A stretch of 42,901 bases of DNA from a virus. Below are positions 8,629 to 18,447 of this stretch, piece by piece. Positions within the stretch are counted from its first letter, which is position 1; the number at the start of each line of letters is the position of its first letter. The stretch covers positions 1 through 42,901 of IMG/VR virus record IMGVR_UViG_3300024431_000009; one strand, written 5' to 3'. A program made the position numbers and the translations under genes. The notes beneath the pieces are model-generated. The model saw nothing but the letters and a program-made list of their open reading frames with translations. It made no database searches and had not been told where the DNA came from.

Positions 8629-11600
8629 CTCTGCACCACTCCCCCGCCCTCAAGAATCTGTTTTCTGGTGCAAATAATTTCGAAGTGCATGTAGTCATGC
8701 TTATTCGTCCAATAGCCTCCCCAACCAAAGACGCGGGTATTGCTTGTGGCAGTTCGAATCTTCATGATTCGTTTCACAGCGTTGTAAAAAGAAGGAGAGA
8801 GGGGTCGAGCAAACCAGGGTCCCCAGTGTTCATTACAACACGGATTGATGCCAGGGTTGATGTCAATAGCCAACCCCCAAGCATGAGCCGAATACCTGTT
8901 CGTCCCAGCAATCTTCCGATTACATCCAGCCCAAGCAGCACAGGAAGTGACGTTGTAGTTGTTAGCACCCAACGCGCTCCCCAACCTACGAAACGCCAGG
9001 GAAGCTGCTCTCGGTACTGTCGTAGTCTTCGTGCTGGTCTGAGCAGCAGGTGACCCCCTCAACCTGAAAGTAATCGTCGTCAGATCACTACACCTAGCTC
9101 CCCAATAGGAGTACCGCCACTGTTGAGAGCGAGAGTTAACGGCTCCCCCACCGGTTGCATCATTAGGTTCTTGTTCATAACCACCACCGCTGTCATCCGC
9201 AATGTCTTTGTCCGACCACGAATCATCGTAGGGATAGTTGATGGTGGGTAGCCCTGGAAACAGGTGAGCGTAATCGTCCAAAATGCGTGGATAATCTTCT
9301 GGAAGCTCTGGGTATTCATATACCGGGTCCCAACCATCCGGAAGATCTTCCCCAAACACACCGTCCTTGTCGATAGCTCCAATAGCAAGCAAGTATGCGA
9401 ACAGCGCCGGTGGCATATCGTTATAGGTGTTAACCACCCACGTAGCGTCAGGACCGATACCCAACCAATGAGTTGACACATCCATGAACCATGTACCAGC
9501 GTCCACGTCCATGACGGAGTTGATCCCCTGAAGGTAATGAATGTAAGACTCTGAAGTCACACGCTCAAAGATTCTCACCTGATCGTCGGGTTCGTAGGCA
9601 GGGTTGCCAGCGATGCGGAATTTGCCCTTGCGATATGACCAGTGAATCCACAACGAAATCAAGTAAGCAAACTTGTCAACCTCCTCTTGGGACACAAAGG
9701 GATAGTTCGCCACCAACATGACACGCTCTTGGCCTCCCAGCAGATTCAAGTCACCGGATTTCTCGACAGCTTTCGGGGTAACCTCACCCTCAACAAATCC
9801 AGGCGATATAGAAGTGTGAAGTGTGGGTTGTTCAGCAGCAACAACGTGAATCTCAGAACGCAACGCTTCATCATTGATGTTGACTCCATAGTCGACCAAA
9901 ACTTGAGTCTCATCAATGGTTCTTACACTGTCTGGACCGACAAACCCAACACCGCTGATGAAGTTGCCAGTACTCCAAATGTTGGGCATTCTCCAAACGA
10001 TCCCGCCGGTCGCGTCTACATAGAAAATGAACCCGAGTATCTCCTTGATCTGGTTAATCCCGTCCATGACTGATTTGTTGTCCCAAAATGCTTCGGGAAT
10101 GCAAACAGGCTCAACGGGGAACGCCCCCGAATACGCAAAGTCTCCCCAAGCCCTTCCCTTCCCGTCCACCAAGCTATCTGGAAGCGCCGCATATGCGTCA
10201 GCATCTTTCTGCTTGAGGTCTGCCTCCCACTCCTGCAAAATGTCATCTTGCGGACCGTAAGGCCAATAGAACCCAGACCAAGCAGCGAAGACTTTGATGA
10301 TGTCGGTGTAATCCCTAATGTTCCCAGGAATAAGAGTCTCTATCTCAGTAGTCACATCGACAGTTGTTGTCTTGTCGGGCGTGTAGCCCATCACCTGAAA
10401 CTCTTTGACACCGGCACGATATGGATAAGTGCCAATACCTGAATTAGCCAGATTAGTGAAGATCAACCACACCTCGTCAGCGTTATAAGTCCGACCCAGG
10501 TCAATGTTGAACCACTCTTCGTTCCTAGGAACGTTGACCTTCTTCACATAGAGCTTGTCTGATCCGTTAGGGAAAGCAGGCGTAGAAGTCTTCCCGTACG
10601 GAACCCTGTTAGTCCCTTGCCACTTGCCATTCTCTTTGACCGCGACGTAGCAAACGTATCCTCCCCACTTGGGTTTCATTCTGATTCGTCGGATCGGCTC
10701 ACCGTTACAAACAGACCCAATCCATTCAAAAGACCAGACCTTGTTAGGACCGCTGTTACCGACCGACAGCCAATAAGTGGACCCATCCCCATCGAAGGCG
10801 TGAGAAGCGTGGTGCCCATAGATAGAAGGGTTGTAATGAGGCTTGTACCAAGGGGCTGATGATGAGTCCCATCCCAAACTAGCTGGCATGTGAAAGGCTA
10901 CGTTCTCGCCAATCACCTCTTCCTGACCAGTAGTTACGGGATTGGTCTCCTCGGTAGTGACAATCTCGTCAGCACAGATTTTCAGCGGGTACTGGGCTAG
11001 CGGAATAATCGGTGGGTAGAGCCTCTGTTCGATAAGAAGTTTGGCGGTGTCCCGACACTGGATCGTGATGATTCCTTTGGCGTCGAAAGACACATTGTCG
11101 ATCAACCATGTTCCGGTGAGTATCAGATTGGTGTCATCCCAGGGATTAACCGATCCGTCCGTTCCGTAACCCTGGAATGTTCGTATGACGCGATTGGGAA
11201 TGAACATGTCCGCCCAGATCGGATCAGAATCATGACCCCATCTCGCCAAGCTGGAGGGAGTCTCGCCCCGTCGGAAGGAGTAGTAACCAGGAAACGCCAA
11301 ATCCCCAAGAGTCCTCACCGATGGCCCCTGTACTGATGAAGGAGTTTGACCAGCATGAGTGAGGTCAAGATTGGCTGTTGGGTCAATGGGTCTCTGGTTC
11401 AGAATCGTCATCGTCATCGACGCAGCATCCGACTGGTGGCGAGTGTCAATAGACACAGCTTTAATGTTCGGAATCTCGTAATTAGGTTCGTCCTGTCCGA
11501 ACAAAAGAGTTCGCCAAGGACCAAGTTGACGCAACGTACTCTTCTGAATAACGGCACGAATAACCGGCTTGTTGAGACCTATAAACTGACCCGACTCCCA

Positions 11601-11633
11601 GATGTCCCACATTGCTTCAGGCATGTTTCGCAT
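8625..11633 (-). CDS. tail hub / minor tail protein with C-terminal M15 peptidase
   Basis: A 1002-residue protein. The N-terminal part (1-220) is hub-like and contains SLARWGHDSDPIWADMFIPN and GTWLIDNVSFDAKGIITIQC, common in tail hub proteins. Residues about 260-410 resemble a discoidin-like insertion (HASHAFDGDGSTYWLSVGN ... WFNIDLGRTYNADEVWLIF). The C-terminal 130 residues look like an M15-type (VanY / L-Ala-D-Glu peptidase) domain: the motif SAHAWGLAIDIN gives zinc ligands His917 and Asp924, and HDYMHFE gives Asp980 and ligand His983. This predicts a virion-borne murein peptidase that opens the wall during DNA entry. A repetitive Pro/Tyr/Asp-rich linker (PELPEDYPRILDDYAHLFPG) precedes it. 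Start ATG 11633 overlaps the upstream stop (TAATG). Confidence 0.75.
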   Translation of the reverse strand: MRNMPEAMWDIWESGQFIGLNKPVIRAVIQKSTLRQLGPWRTLLFGQDEPNYEIPNIKAVSIDTRHQSDAASMTMTILNQRPIDPTANLDLTHAGQTPSSVQGPSVRTLGDLAFPGYYSFRRGETPSSLARWGHDSDPIWADMFIPNRVIRTFQGYGTDGSVNPWDDTNLILTGTWLIDNVSFDAKGIITIQCRDTAKLLIEQRLYPPIIPLAQYPLKICADEIVTTEETNPVTTGQEEVIGENVAFHMPASLGWDSSSAPWYKPHYNPSIYGHHASHAFDGDGSTYWLSVGNSGPNKVWSFEWIGSVCNGEPIRRIRMKPKWGGYVCYVAVKENGKWQGTNRVPYGKTSTPAFPNGSDKLYVKKVNVPRNEEWFNIDLGRTYNADEVWLIFTNLANSGIGTYPYRAGVKEFQVMGYTPDKTTTVDVTTEIETLIPGNIRDYTDIIKVFAAWSGFYWPYGPQDDILQEWEADLKQKDADAYAALPDSLVDGKGRAWGDFAYSGAFPVEPVCIPEAFWDNKSVMDGINQIKEILGFIFYVDATGGIVWRMPNIWSTGNFISGVGFVGPDSVRTIDETQVLVDYGVNINDEALRSEIHVVAAEQPTLHTSISPGFVEGEVTPKAVEKSGDLNLLGGQERVMLVANYPFVSQEEVDKFAYLISLWIHWSYRKGKFRIAGNPAYEPDDQVRIFERVTSESYIHYLQGINSVMDVDAGTWFMDVSTHWLGIGPDATWVVNTYNDMPPALFAYLLAIGAIDKDGVFGEDLPDGWDPVYEYPELPEDYPRILDDYAHLFPGLPTINYPYDDSWSDKDIADDSGGGYEQEPNDATGGGAVNSRSQQWRYSYWGARCSDLTTITFRLRGSPAAQTSTKTTTVPRAASLAFRRLGSALGANNYNVTSCAAWAGCNRKIAGTNRYSAHAWGLAIDINPGINPCCNEHWGPWFARPLSPSFYNAVKRIMKIRTATSNTRVFGWGGYWTNKHDYMHFEIICTRKQILEGGGVVQR

Positions 11634-12010
11634 TAGGTCACTTCAAGGAAGTCAATGGTGTAGTCGTGTCGAAATGGATGATGGAACCGACGTACCCGTT
11701 CCCATTTGATAGCCGTAATGAGAATATCCAATTTGGTCCCCTGATCGTCTGTCAACTCCAACGGATAACCCTTGTCGGCTTCTGTCTGCAAATCGTTGAA
11801 GAAGGTTTCTGTCAACACAGCACCAGTAAACGATCCACCCCTGATCGCGTCACGACCCTGCATCAAGATGGCTGTGGAGTTAGGAGCTGTCCCCAAGGTT
11901 GTCCCAATGGTTGCGTTCCGACCTGGCGGTGTGAACTCATTTGGGTTAATCGGAAAAGTGAACACCACTGGTGATCCGCTTGAGTTGTCTGTCAAGGTCC
12001 ACGCAGCCAT
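11633..12010 (-). CDS. small tail-tip protein after tape measure
   Basis: A 125-residue protein directly downstream of the tape measure, coupled through TAATG overlaps on both sides. Visible are an FTFPINPNEF strand, a GRDAIRGGSFTGAVL segment, and a conserved-looking end WERVRRFHHPFRHDYTIDFL. Size and position between tape measure and hub suit a small distal-tail or baseplate adaptor that binds the hub. I do not recognise a specific family and see no catalytic residues. Confidence 0.5.
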   Translation of the reverse strand: MAAWTLTDNSSGSPVVFTFPINPNEFTPPGRNATIGTTLGTAPNSTAILMQGRDAIRGGSFTGAVLTETFFNDLQTEADKGYPLELTDDQGTKLDILITAIKWERVRRFHHPFRHDYTIDFLEVT

Positions 12011-15000
12011 TAGAAGGGTGCCGTCGCTACGCCGACGTTGCCAGCAGTCACTCGCTGAACATCGGCACCAAACGCATCTTCGATAGCAGCCAACACCTCT
12101 GCCAACGTCAACGGATCATCTATCGTCAGATTGATCAGTTGCGTTCGGTTGTCCTGATAGTTGACTCCCAACTGGTCTGCTGCCAACGACCGTCGCACCT
12201 CAAACAATGTGGGTAGTCGTATCGACCCTGGAATGTTGAACTGCATATCGGCTACGTCACCCTCCAGCCCCTCAATCAAACCGTTAATCTCCAACCAAAT
12301 CTTCTTGCCCTGATCAGTCGTAGTGTCAACGGTCTCCAACAGAGACCTAAGTGCATTGATGTACTGCGACAATCCAATATCTCCGGTCTCAAACTGGAAA
12401 TTCAAGCCAAAGAGCTTGTCGTCAAAGAAGGCACCCTTGGCTGCTGCTTCAGCGTTCTTCTTCTCCAACTCAAGAGTCGCCTTTTCGAGCGGTCCCAAAT
12501 CCGGAGCTGCCAACTGCTCCAAGATAGCAACCAGGTCAAGTTGAGCCTGTTCAAAGGCGTTCGTAACATCCGATTCCAGTCTTCGATTTAGATCACGAAG
12601 ACTCAAGACAGCTTGCGCCAATGAATTTCTCAACTCAAGCTGACGAAGCAACAGGTTCCTATATTCTGCGCTGTTCTCATCGTACTGGTCTTTAGCCAAG
12701 ACCAACTCTAATGCAACGTTGGTAATCTCTGCCTTGAGCTTGAACATAGAATCGTTCACACCAGCCTGAAGCAGCGTGTATGCCTGAGCAGCCTTCAACA
12801 GATTTTGAGCGATGTTCGCCAGGGTGAGATTGACTTCGTTCAGACCTTCTATGGCCTCTATAGACCCATCAGTAGCTTGCTCCAGCTTCAACCTAGCCCC
12901 TGCCAACTGAGCCGTAAGGTTCGTCAACTGTGACAACACGGGACCTGTCGCCTTGGCTTCTGCTACCACTCTCCGCACCGCCGCTTGATCTATCAAATTA
13001 TTCAATGCGGCTTGTCCCTGTTGGATTTGGTTCACTTGGTCAGCAAACTCCGGATCTTTGACAAACCTCTTGAAATCCCTTATCTCATCAGTTCCACCTG
13101 AAGGGAATTGTGATTCGAATATTGCTCTCAACGAGTCAACGTATGCTTGTTGCGCCTTGATCTGATCTTCAATCCCGCTACCCAACGCGTTAGCTAAAGC
13201 CAAGTTGCTCTGAGCCGTGCTGATCAAAGAATCTACCAACTGCCGTTGAGTCTGAATCATTTCTATGAATGCATCCTGAGCTGCCTTAAAGTTCTTCTCG
13301 GCATTGAATTGCTGGATAAGGCCCTTCAAGCCATCGACCTTCTGAGTAAGAGCCGCTGACTCTGTTTCCAACAAGTCGATAACAGCTTGCTTTCGCTCAA
13401 AGTTCTCCCGAATCTTGGCCTGGAAAGCATCATTGGTCTGCTCAACAAGTGCAATGAACTTGTTTCTGTCCTCCCCCTCCGGACGACGATCAACCTCTCT
13501 CTGCGCGTCTATACGTATCTCATCTAGCTCAGCCAAGGTATCCGTTCCGCTGACCCGACCAAGACGACTGTCCGCTTGAGTAGCCTTCAATCTCGCCTTG
13601 AGATTATTCAACGACTCCTCTGTCTGACCAATGCTGATACCCCACTGTCTTTCAAATCTCTTGAAATCGTTCTCCCACTCCTGGGCTGCGGCAACTGCAA
13701 AGTCAATCTCCTTCTGATTGCCCGCATCGGAAAGCAGCTTGAGAACACCAAGTTGCGACCGTTGAAGCTCAGAAATAGCTTCCGCCGCGTTCGGATCTTG
13801 ACCTATTGAAGTAGTAGTCAGCAAACGCGTGGCCTCAACCATCTGTTGCTCAATCGCCTCCACCATCGAATCTCTGAGAGCGTCAGCCATATTGATCTGA
13901 AAATGTTCTTCCGTGCCGGGTGCAAGTGATCGCCTCACCAAATCATCCGTACCGGTAGCGAAAACAACCTCGTCGATAATATCCGTCTCGGGTTCGAAGA
14001 ATTTCCTACGCCGCTTCAACTCTTGTTGAGAAAGGTCAGCAAAGTCGACGAACTGAGCGGCAAGCCTGTCACCCAAATTGCTTTCCTTATCAGCAATGTT
14101 CTCGACGTTTTCTAAGGCAGCAGCAGTTGTTCTAACCGCTATTTCAAGAGGATCAGTGATGTCCTCTTCGATAATCTCTCGCTCAACATTTCTTCTAGAT
14201 TCTTCAAGCGCCTCGGTCCACTCTTTCAAGGCTCTGTGCGAGTTAATAAGACCAGTAACAAGCGCACCGACCCAGACAGCAGCAGCAACGAATATCAACA
14301 ACTTTCCGAAGAAGATCAGAGAAGCCCTATTTGCAGCGCTCAAGGTGGCAATCCCCGTAATCCTGGCTCTAGTCTCTGTCTGTATGGTGGCGGTGTTGAT
14401 GGCACGAACGCCAAACAACCGTTGGAATTGGACAAACAACCGCTTACCAGCATTGACAAAAGTCGCAGCCAGATTCTTCAAAGCCCGTTCCACAGGTTTA
14501 GCCACTAACGCCAATCCCTGAAGAGCCACCAATGATGCTGAACGTTTGTTACCAGCCCCCAAGCCAACGGCACCTCCGACAGCAGCAGCTCGCCCCGCCC
14601 CTCCAAGGGCCGCTTGAAGACCAGCTTTCCCACCACCTAACAGAAGGTTGGTGGTCCCAATCGACTTCAAAATCTTTGCGATGGCGGTCAAAGAAACAAT
14701 GGCAGTTGCCAGCGTCGCCAAGAAGGTACCGAATCCAAGATCCCCTATCGGAACCAGCTTGTCTAGGGCATTGATGAATCCAATGACAACGCCCGCTATC
14801 TTGTTCAAAAGCTGAAGCAATTCATCGGCAGTAGTAAGCAACAGCTTGAATGGTCCCAGCGTCCCCAACACCGCCAGGTTTTGTGCGAACTCCTCAAACC
14901 CAACTGCCAGTGACGCAAGCACTTCTGAAATCGTGGACCGCAAGAAACCAAACCGGCGTTCCGCCGCCCCCGCCGCGTTATCCGCTGCCGAAATAATGTC

Positions 15001-17238
15001 GTCTTGAATGTCCCGAGTGCCAAGAACAGTGGCGACGACCTCCACCTCTCGACGTTGACCGATAATCTGGAACAACCTGTTAGCCGTATCAGGCTCCAGT
15101 TGCTCAATCCGATCAAACTGATCAAGGAGCTTCCTTAAGACACCAGCACCGCTGTCAAAATCCTCGAAAGTAAGGTTCAGCGCTTCGCTAGCAACCGCCA
15201 AATCCAAAAGTTGGTCTCTAATCTGCGGAGACGTAATCTGACCAATGGACCGGACAAGCTTCTCAGCCAACACCTGACCTGTCTGACCCAACCGGACAGT
15301 CACAGCAGCAACGATCGCCATCGTCTCTTCAAGAGAGAACCCCAACTGGCTGAAGACTTCAGTGGCTCGGGCCGTCCCCTCCAAAGAGTCCTCTACCTCT
15401 ACTCCCCACGTCTGTTGAATTTGAGTAGCCAAATCCAAAGCTCTGCCGTAATTCTTCAGAGCCTCCGTTTCTTGTCTAAGCAAACGATCCTGCAAGCTCA
15501 AATCCGAGTTGAGTACCAGAGTCGCAGCAGCAAACCCTTCCGCAACAGCCGTCAAAGCACGCAACACTTCAGCGGAATCAATAGTTGAAATTTTCAGGGC
15601 AAGCATCTGCGCTCGGGTTGCAATAATCGCGCTGTCAATGTCTCTGAAACGTGCAACCATCTTGAACGCTATCTCGTTAGCCACGGTCGGAAGAACGTTC
15701 AGGTCGTTAGCTGCTGCCAACACTCCCTGCCGCACATCTTCGACCTCCGAAGCGAATTCGGCTGTCCCACGTTTAAAACCGATATCGAATTCCAGAGCTG
15801 ATTCAATATCAGCGAACGCTCTCTCCACTTCAATAGCTGTCGAAAGTAGCTCACGAGCCAGCTTTTGCACCCCGAAAATGATGGCTGCGGAGAGTGCAAA
15901 CTGGAGAGTGGCTTGGAACCTTCGTGCGAAGCCATCGAATGCTCCCACCAGCGTTTTCTCCAAGAAGCCAAGATTGGCTTTAAGTTTGTTTGGATCAAGA
16001 ACCTGTACGTCCTTAGACGAAGCGATCTTGTTGGTAAATTGACCGAACGCTGCCGACAATTGCTTCTGAGCCTGTCTCGCCCTGTCTAGTTGGGCAGCAA
16101 GCCGTTGATATTTCTCGGATGCTTTGTCAGCCGTAGTATTCAAGATCCGTTGAAGAACGACTTGCTTCCTTGCGTTCACTTCAAGCCTCTGGAACGCAGC
16201 AGTAACACCAGGCGCGGCAGCCTCCATTTGTTTGAAAGCTTCCGGACCACCTATCTGCATCTCAACTATCTGTTCGTTGACTTGCTGAAGTGACTGCTCA
16301 AGCTCTGCGAGTGGAGGACCCAACCCAGTCTCTTCTTTCAGGGCACCCAGACTTCGAGCAACCCCCCTATTGGCGTTAGCATCGGACTCGATTCTTTGCT
16401 GTTTAGCCAGCTCAGCCGTCAACTTTTGCGCTAACAACAAACCTTCCCGCCGACTGGTGTTTCCCGACGCCGCAAATTTGGCTACATCTTGTTCAGCTCG
16501 TCTTACCCTTTCAGCAGCCACGTCACGATCCTGAGTCAACTTACCTGCCTGCTTACTAATTCGATCAGCGAATCGGCCCCCTCCCGCACGTTCAATCAGG
16601 TTGTTAACATCCGCAATCTGCCTAGAAATAGACAGCCGACGTTCCTCTAATTTGATTAGCCGTTGGTTCCCTGCCTGCTGCAACGTCTGACCACTGAGAA
16701 TCTTCTGTATCGACTGTTCAAACCCTGCCGACCCCAACGTTCCGAACGAAACGGCCACTTCTCTCAGAAGAATCTTCGCCTGGTTTACGCCTTCTAAAAG
16801 CTTCAGACCAGCAGCTTCCATCAACGCTTCAAGCTCTTTTACCGGCTGCTTAGCCGCTTCTATCGCTTGTGCAATAGTCTCCTTTCCAACACCGAAAGCT
16901 TCAGCGTCCGGAAATGCGCTTTTCAGATTGTCAGGAACTTTGATGAATGACTTACCACCAGTGAATTCCCCAGATTTTACGTCCCTGGTTCTCGACGCAG
17001 CCAAGTCCTTTTGGAGCTGCCGTAATCGCGCAAGTTGCTGTGTGAGCGCGTGAAGCTCATTGGTCTGCGTCTTAAGATCAAGCCCTTTACCTAGTGCGGA
17101 AAGGTTGACTGCCGCTGCCGCCTCACCCATCTTCCTCAAAGCAGCTTCGGTCGTTGTGGCAACGCTCGTCAGAGCTGCAAGATCAGAAAGCAGATCCTTG
17201 ATTTTGACCGAGAACGTATACGAGAATTCAGTCGGCAC
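12010..17238 (-). CDS. tape measure protein
   Basis: A 1742-residue protein, the longest in the window, in the standard place after the tail assembly chaperone. It is rich in Gln/Ala/Glu/Leu helices, with long coiled-coil stretches (about 50-420 and 1030-1650). Hydrophobic, Ala/Gly/Ile-rich segments lie near residues 440-455, 820-870 and 965-990 (LLIFVAAAVWVGALVTGLI), typical of tape measures that reach the host membrane. Tape length sets tail length; at about 0.15 nm per residue the tail would be near 260 nm (inference). The start is GTG 17238, overlapping the end of the frameshifted chaperone frame by 11 bases, with GGAGGGG about 14 bases upstream. No lytic domain is seen inside. Confidence 0.9.
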   Translation of the reverse strand: MPTEFSYTFSVKIKDLLSDLAALTSVATTTEAALRKMGEAAAAVNLSALGKGLDLKTQTNELHALTQQLARLRQLQKDLAASRTRDVKSGEFTGGKSFIKVPDNLKSAFPDAEAFGVGKETIAQAIEAAKQPVKELEALMEAAGLKLLEGVNQAKILLREVAVSFGTLGSAGFEQSIQKILSGQTLQQAGNQRLIKLEERRLSISRQIADVNNLIERAGGGRFADRISKQAGKLTQDRDVAAERVRRAEQDVAKFAASGNTSRREGLLLAQKLTAELAKQQRIESDANANRGVARSLGALKEETGLGPPLAELEQSLQQVNEQIVEMQIGGPEAFKQMEAAAPGVTAAFQRLEVNARKQVVLQRILNTTADKASEKYQRLAAQLDRARQAQKQLSAAFGQFTNKIASSKDVQVLDPNKLKANLGFLEKTLVGAFDGFARRFQATLQFALSAAIIFGVQKLARELLSTAIEVERAFADIESALEFDIGFKRGTAEFASEVEDVRQGVLAAANDLNVLPTVANEIAFKMVARFRDIDSAIIATRAQMLALKISTIDSAEVLRALTAVAEGFAAATLVLNSDLSLQDRLLRQETEALKNYGRALDLATQIQQTWGVEVEDSLEGTARATEVFSQLGFSLEETMAIVAAVTVRLGQTGQVLAEKLVRSIGQITSPQIRDQLLDLAVASEALNLTFEDFDSGAGVLRKLLDQFDRIEQLEPDTANRLFQIIGQRREVEVVATVLGTRDIQDDIISAADNAAGAAERRFGFLRSTISEVLASLAVGFEEFAQNLAVLGTLGPFKLLLTTADELLQLLNKIAGVVIGFINALDKLVPIGDLGFGTFLATLATAIVSLTAIAKILKSIGTTNLLLGGGKAGLQAALGGAGRAAAVGGAVGLGAGNKRSASLVALQGLALVAKPVERALKNLAATFVNAGKRLFVQFQRLFGVRAINTATIQTETRARITGIATLSAANRASLIFFGKLLIFVAAAVWVGALVTGLINSHRALKEWTEALEESRRNVEREIIEEDITDPLEIAVRTTAAALENVENIADKESNLGDRLAAQFVDFADLSQQELKRRRKFFEPETDIIDEVVFATGTDDLVRRSLAPGTEEHFQINMADALRDSMVEAIEQQMVEATRLLTTTSIGQDPNAAEAISELQRSQLGVLKLLSDAGNQKEIDFAVAAAQEWENDFKRFERQWGISIGQTEESLNNLKARLKATQADSRLGRVSGTDTLAELDEIRIDAQREVDRRPEGEDRNKFIALVEQTNDAFQAKIRENFERKQAVIDLLETESAALTQKVDGLKGLIQQFNAEKNFKAAQDAFIEMIQTQRQLVDSLISTAQSNLALANALGSGIEDQIKAQQAYVDSLRAIFESQFPSGGTDEIRDFKRFVKDPEFADQVNQIQQGQAALNNLIDQAAVRRVVAEAKATGPVLSQLTNLTAQLAGARLKLEQATDGSIEAIEGLNEVNLTLANIAQNLLKAAQAYTLLQAGVNDSMFKLKAEITNVALELVLAKDQYDENSAEYRNLLLRQLELRNSLAQAVLSLRDLNRRLESDVTNAFEQAQLDLVAILEQLAAPDLGPLEKATLELEKKNAEAAAKGAFFDDKLFGLNFQFETGDIGLSQYINALRSLLETVDTTTDQGKKIWLEINGLIEGLEGDVADMQFNIPGSIRLPTLFEVRRSLAADQLGVNYQDNRTQLINLTIDDPLTLAEVLAAIEDAFGADVQRVTAGNVGVATAPF

Positions 17239-17575
17239 TCTTGATCACCGGAACCCCTCCGGAGCGGTCGATCATTTCGTTTTCATCCATCGGAACGTCC
17301 TCAGACTGTTCATAGAAAGAAGTCTTGTTTGTCTTCTTTCCTCTATTGGCTCTAACGTTCCTGAACCAGTCGGCTACTAATTCGTCCGACCACCAAATAT
17401 GCCGTGGAGGTTGCTCATCCTCCGGCAAGTTCTCAAACCATGAGAGTACCGTAAGACTCTCGCTCACTGCGGTCACAAGGTCATGTGACGCCTGTTGAAG
17501 TCCGTCCGGAAAGAACGTGTCCCCAGTTGCCTTAGAGACTCTTACGAGTCTGAGGAAAGCTGAAGACTGAGCGAG
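17228..17575 (-). CDS. tail assembly chaperone, -1 frameshift extension (GT part)
   Basis: This frame has no convincing start of its own but is open without a stop from the slippery heptamer at 17575-17581 to TGA at 17228-17230. It adds 115 residues to the first 279 residues of the upstream chaperone, giving a 394-residue fusion. The extension contains ESLTVLSWFENLPEDEQPP, HIWWSDELVADWF and an acidic end, typical of the T domain that recruits the tape measure. A GTG at 17476 could in theory start an 82-residue version, but translation by frameshift is the usual arrangement in siphoviruses and fits the open frame exactly. Confidence 0.8.
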   Translation of the reverse strand, partial: LAQSSAFLRLVRVSKATGDTFFPDGLQQASHDLVTAVSESLTVLSWFENLPEDEQPPRHIWWSDELVADWFRNVRANRGKKTNKTSFYEQSEDVPMDENEMIDRSGGVPVIKSAD

Positions 17576-18411
17576 TTTTTTATGGCTTCCTGCCCCGACT
17601 CAAACTGATCAAGTTCTGTCTGTAATAACATCAATACGCTTCCGGGCAAAGCTGCCAACTCATCTGGACTCCTGAAGTACGACCTCTTGTGATCGTCCAA
17701 AGCCCTGCACGAGTGATAGAGCATCCACTTCTGATACTCGGCATACCAATGCATGTTTGAGTCACCCTCAATGAGCCTCTTGACTAGCTCCTTCTGCAAC
17801 CCCGCCAACTTCACGCCTTTGAATTCTGCCCTATTGACTTTCGTCAATTCCTCAATCCGATCCGTAACAGCGTTTTCGAAAATGTCTTCCTGCTTGCGCA
17901 GCTTGACCAATTCTTCATCATCCTTGAAAGTAAGCTCCAACGCTTCGTCCTCCTCCTCAAGGCCCTCATTGAAGGTTCTTATCTCATCCATCCGATTGCC
18001 AATTCCATCAAGCAAGTCCAAGTAATACTGACCCGCTTCACCAAAAATCAGTTTGCCCTCATCATCATGAGGAGAGTTCTCTGGGTTGTAGAGAACTTCG
18101 TTGTAAGCAGTCTGCCTCAGCTTGGCATGATCGAACATGAGGATTCTGTCCATCACCTCATCACGAGTTTCAATGGTCTCCACATCACCCACAAGGGTCA
18201 GGTACTCATCTGAGTCCTTGTCCTGATAGATCCGCTTACGTCGCACCTGTTGTCCGCGAGACCTAGTTAGAGCTTCCTCTGCTTGAGCGGGTAGCGGTTT
18301 CCGCATCCACATTTTCACTTCGAAAGTCTCATCATCAATTTCGAAGTCGAGCGTTACTTCTTTGCCTGTTTGAAACAGGTCTTGCAATCGAGCAGGCTTC
18401 TTGTCAGCCAT
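17542..18411 (-). CDS. tail assembly chaperone (G-like)
   Basis: A 289-residue protein between the oxygenase and the tape measure, opening MADKKPARLQDLFQTGKEVT and rich in charged helices (EGLEEEDEALELTFKDDEEL). The zero-frame product ends ten codons past the A AAA AAC heptamer; ribosomes that slip make the 394-residue form with the 17228-17575 extension. The pair should coat the tape measure during tail polymerisation. The start ATG 18411 has GGAGG six bases upstream and the palindrome at 18431-18440 just before that. Identification rests on position and the frameshift rather than on sequence motifs. Confidence 0.8.
   Translation of the reverse strand: MADKKPARLQDLFQTGKEVTLDFEIDDETFEVKMWMRKPLPAQAEEALTRSRGQQVRRKRIYQDKDSDEYLTLVGDVETIETRDEVMDRILMFDHAKLRQTAYNEVLYNPENSPHDDEGKLIFGEAGQYYLDLLDGIGNRMDEIRTFNEGLEEEDEALELTFKDDEELVKLRKQEDIFENAVTDRIEELTKVNRAEFKGVKLAGLQKELVKRLIEGDSNMHWYAEYQKWMLYHSCRALDDHKRSYFRSPDELAALPGSVLMLLQTELDQFESGQEAIKNSLSLQLSSDS
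17575..17581 (-). other. -1 ribosomal frameshift slippery site A AAA AAC
   Basis: On the minus strand the zero frame reads ATA AAA AAC TCG, so the heptamer A AAA AAC is in the correct X XXY YYZ phase. Ten codons later the zero frame stops (TAA 17542-17544), while the -1 frame stays open for 115 codons into the next gene. It is placed near the end of the chaperone, as in lambda G/GT. Confidence 0.85.
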
Positions 18412-18430
18412 TCAATCCTCCATCCAATCC

Positions 18431-18440
18431 TTCACTTGAA
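18431..18440. promoter_or_regulatory. start-associated palindrome TTCRNNYGAA (copy 2)
   Basis: TTCACTTGAA inside a longer inverted repeat ATCC-TTCACTTGAA-GGAT, 19 bases upstream of the chaperone start at 18411. It occupies the only gap (36 bases) between the chaperone and the oxygenase gene. Confidence 0.65.
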
Positions 18441-18447
18441 GGATAGC

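Noticed and set aside
15509-16042. Rightward 177-codon frame inside the tape measure gene
   Set aside because: Shadow of the tape measure coding frame; Ser/Ala-rich composition is typical of the complement of Ala/Glu/Leu helices.
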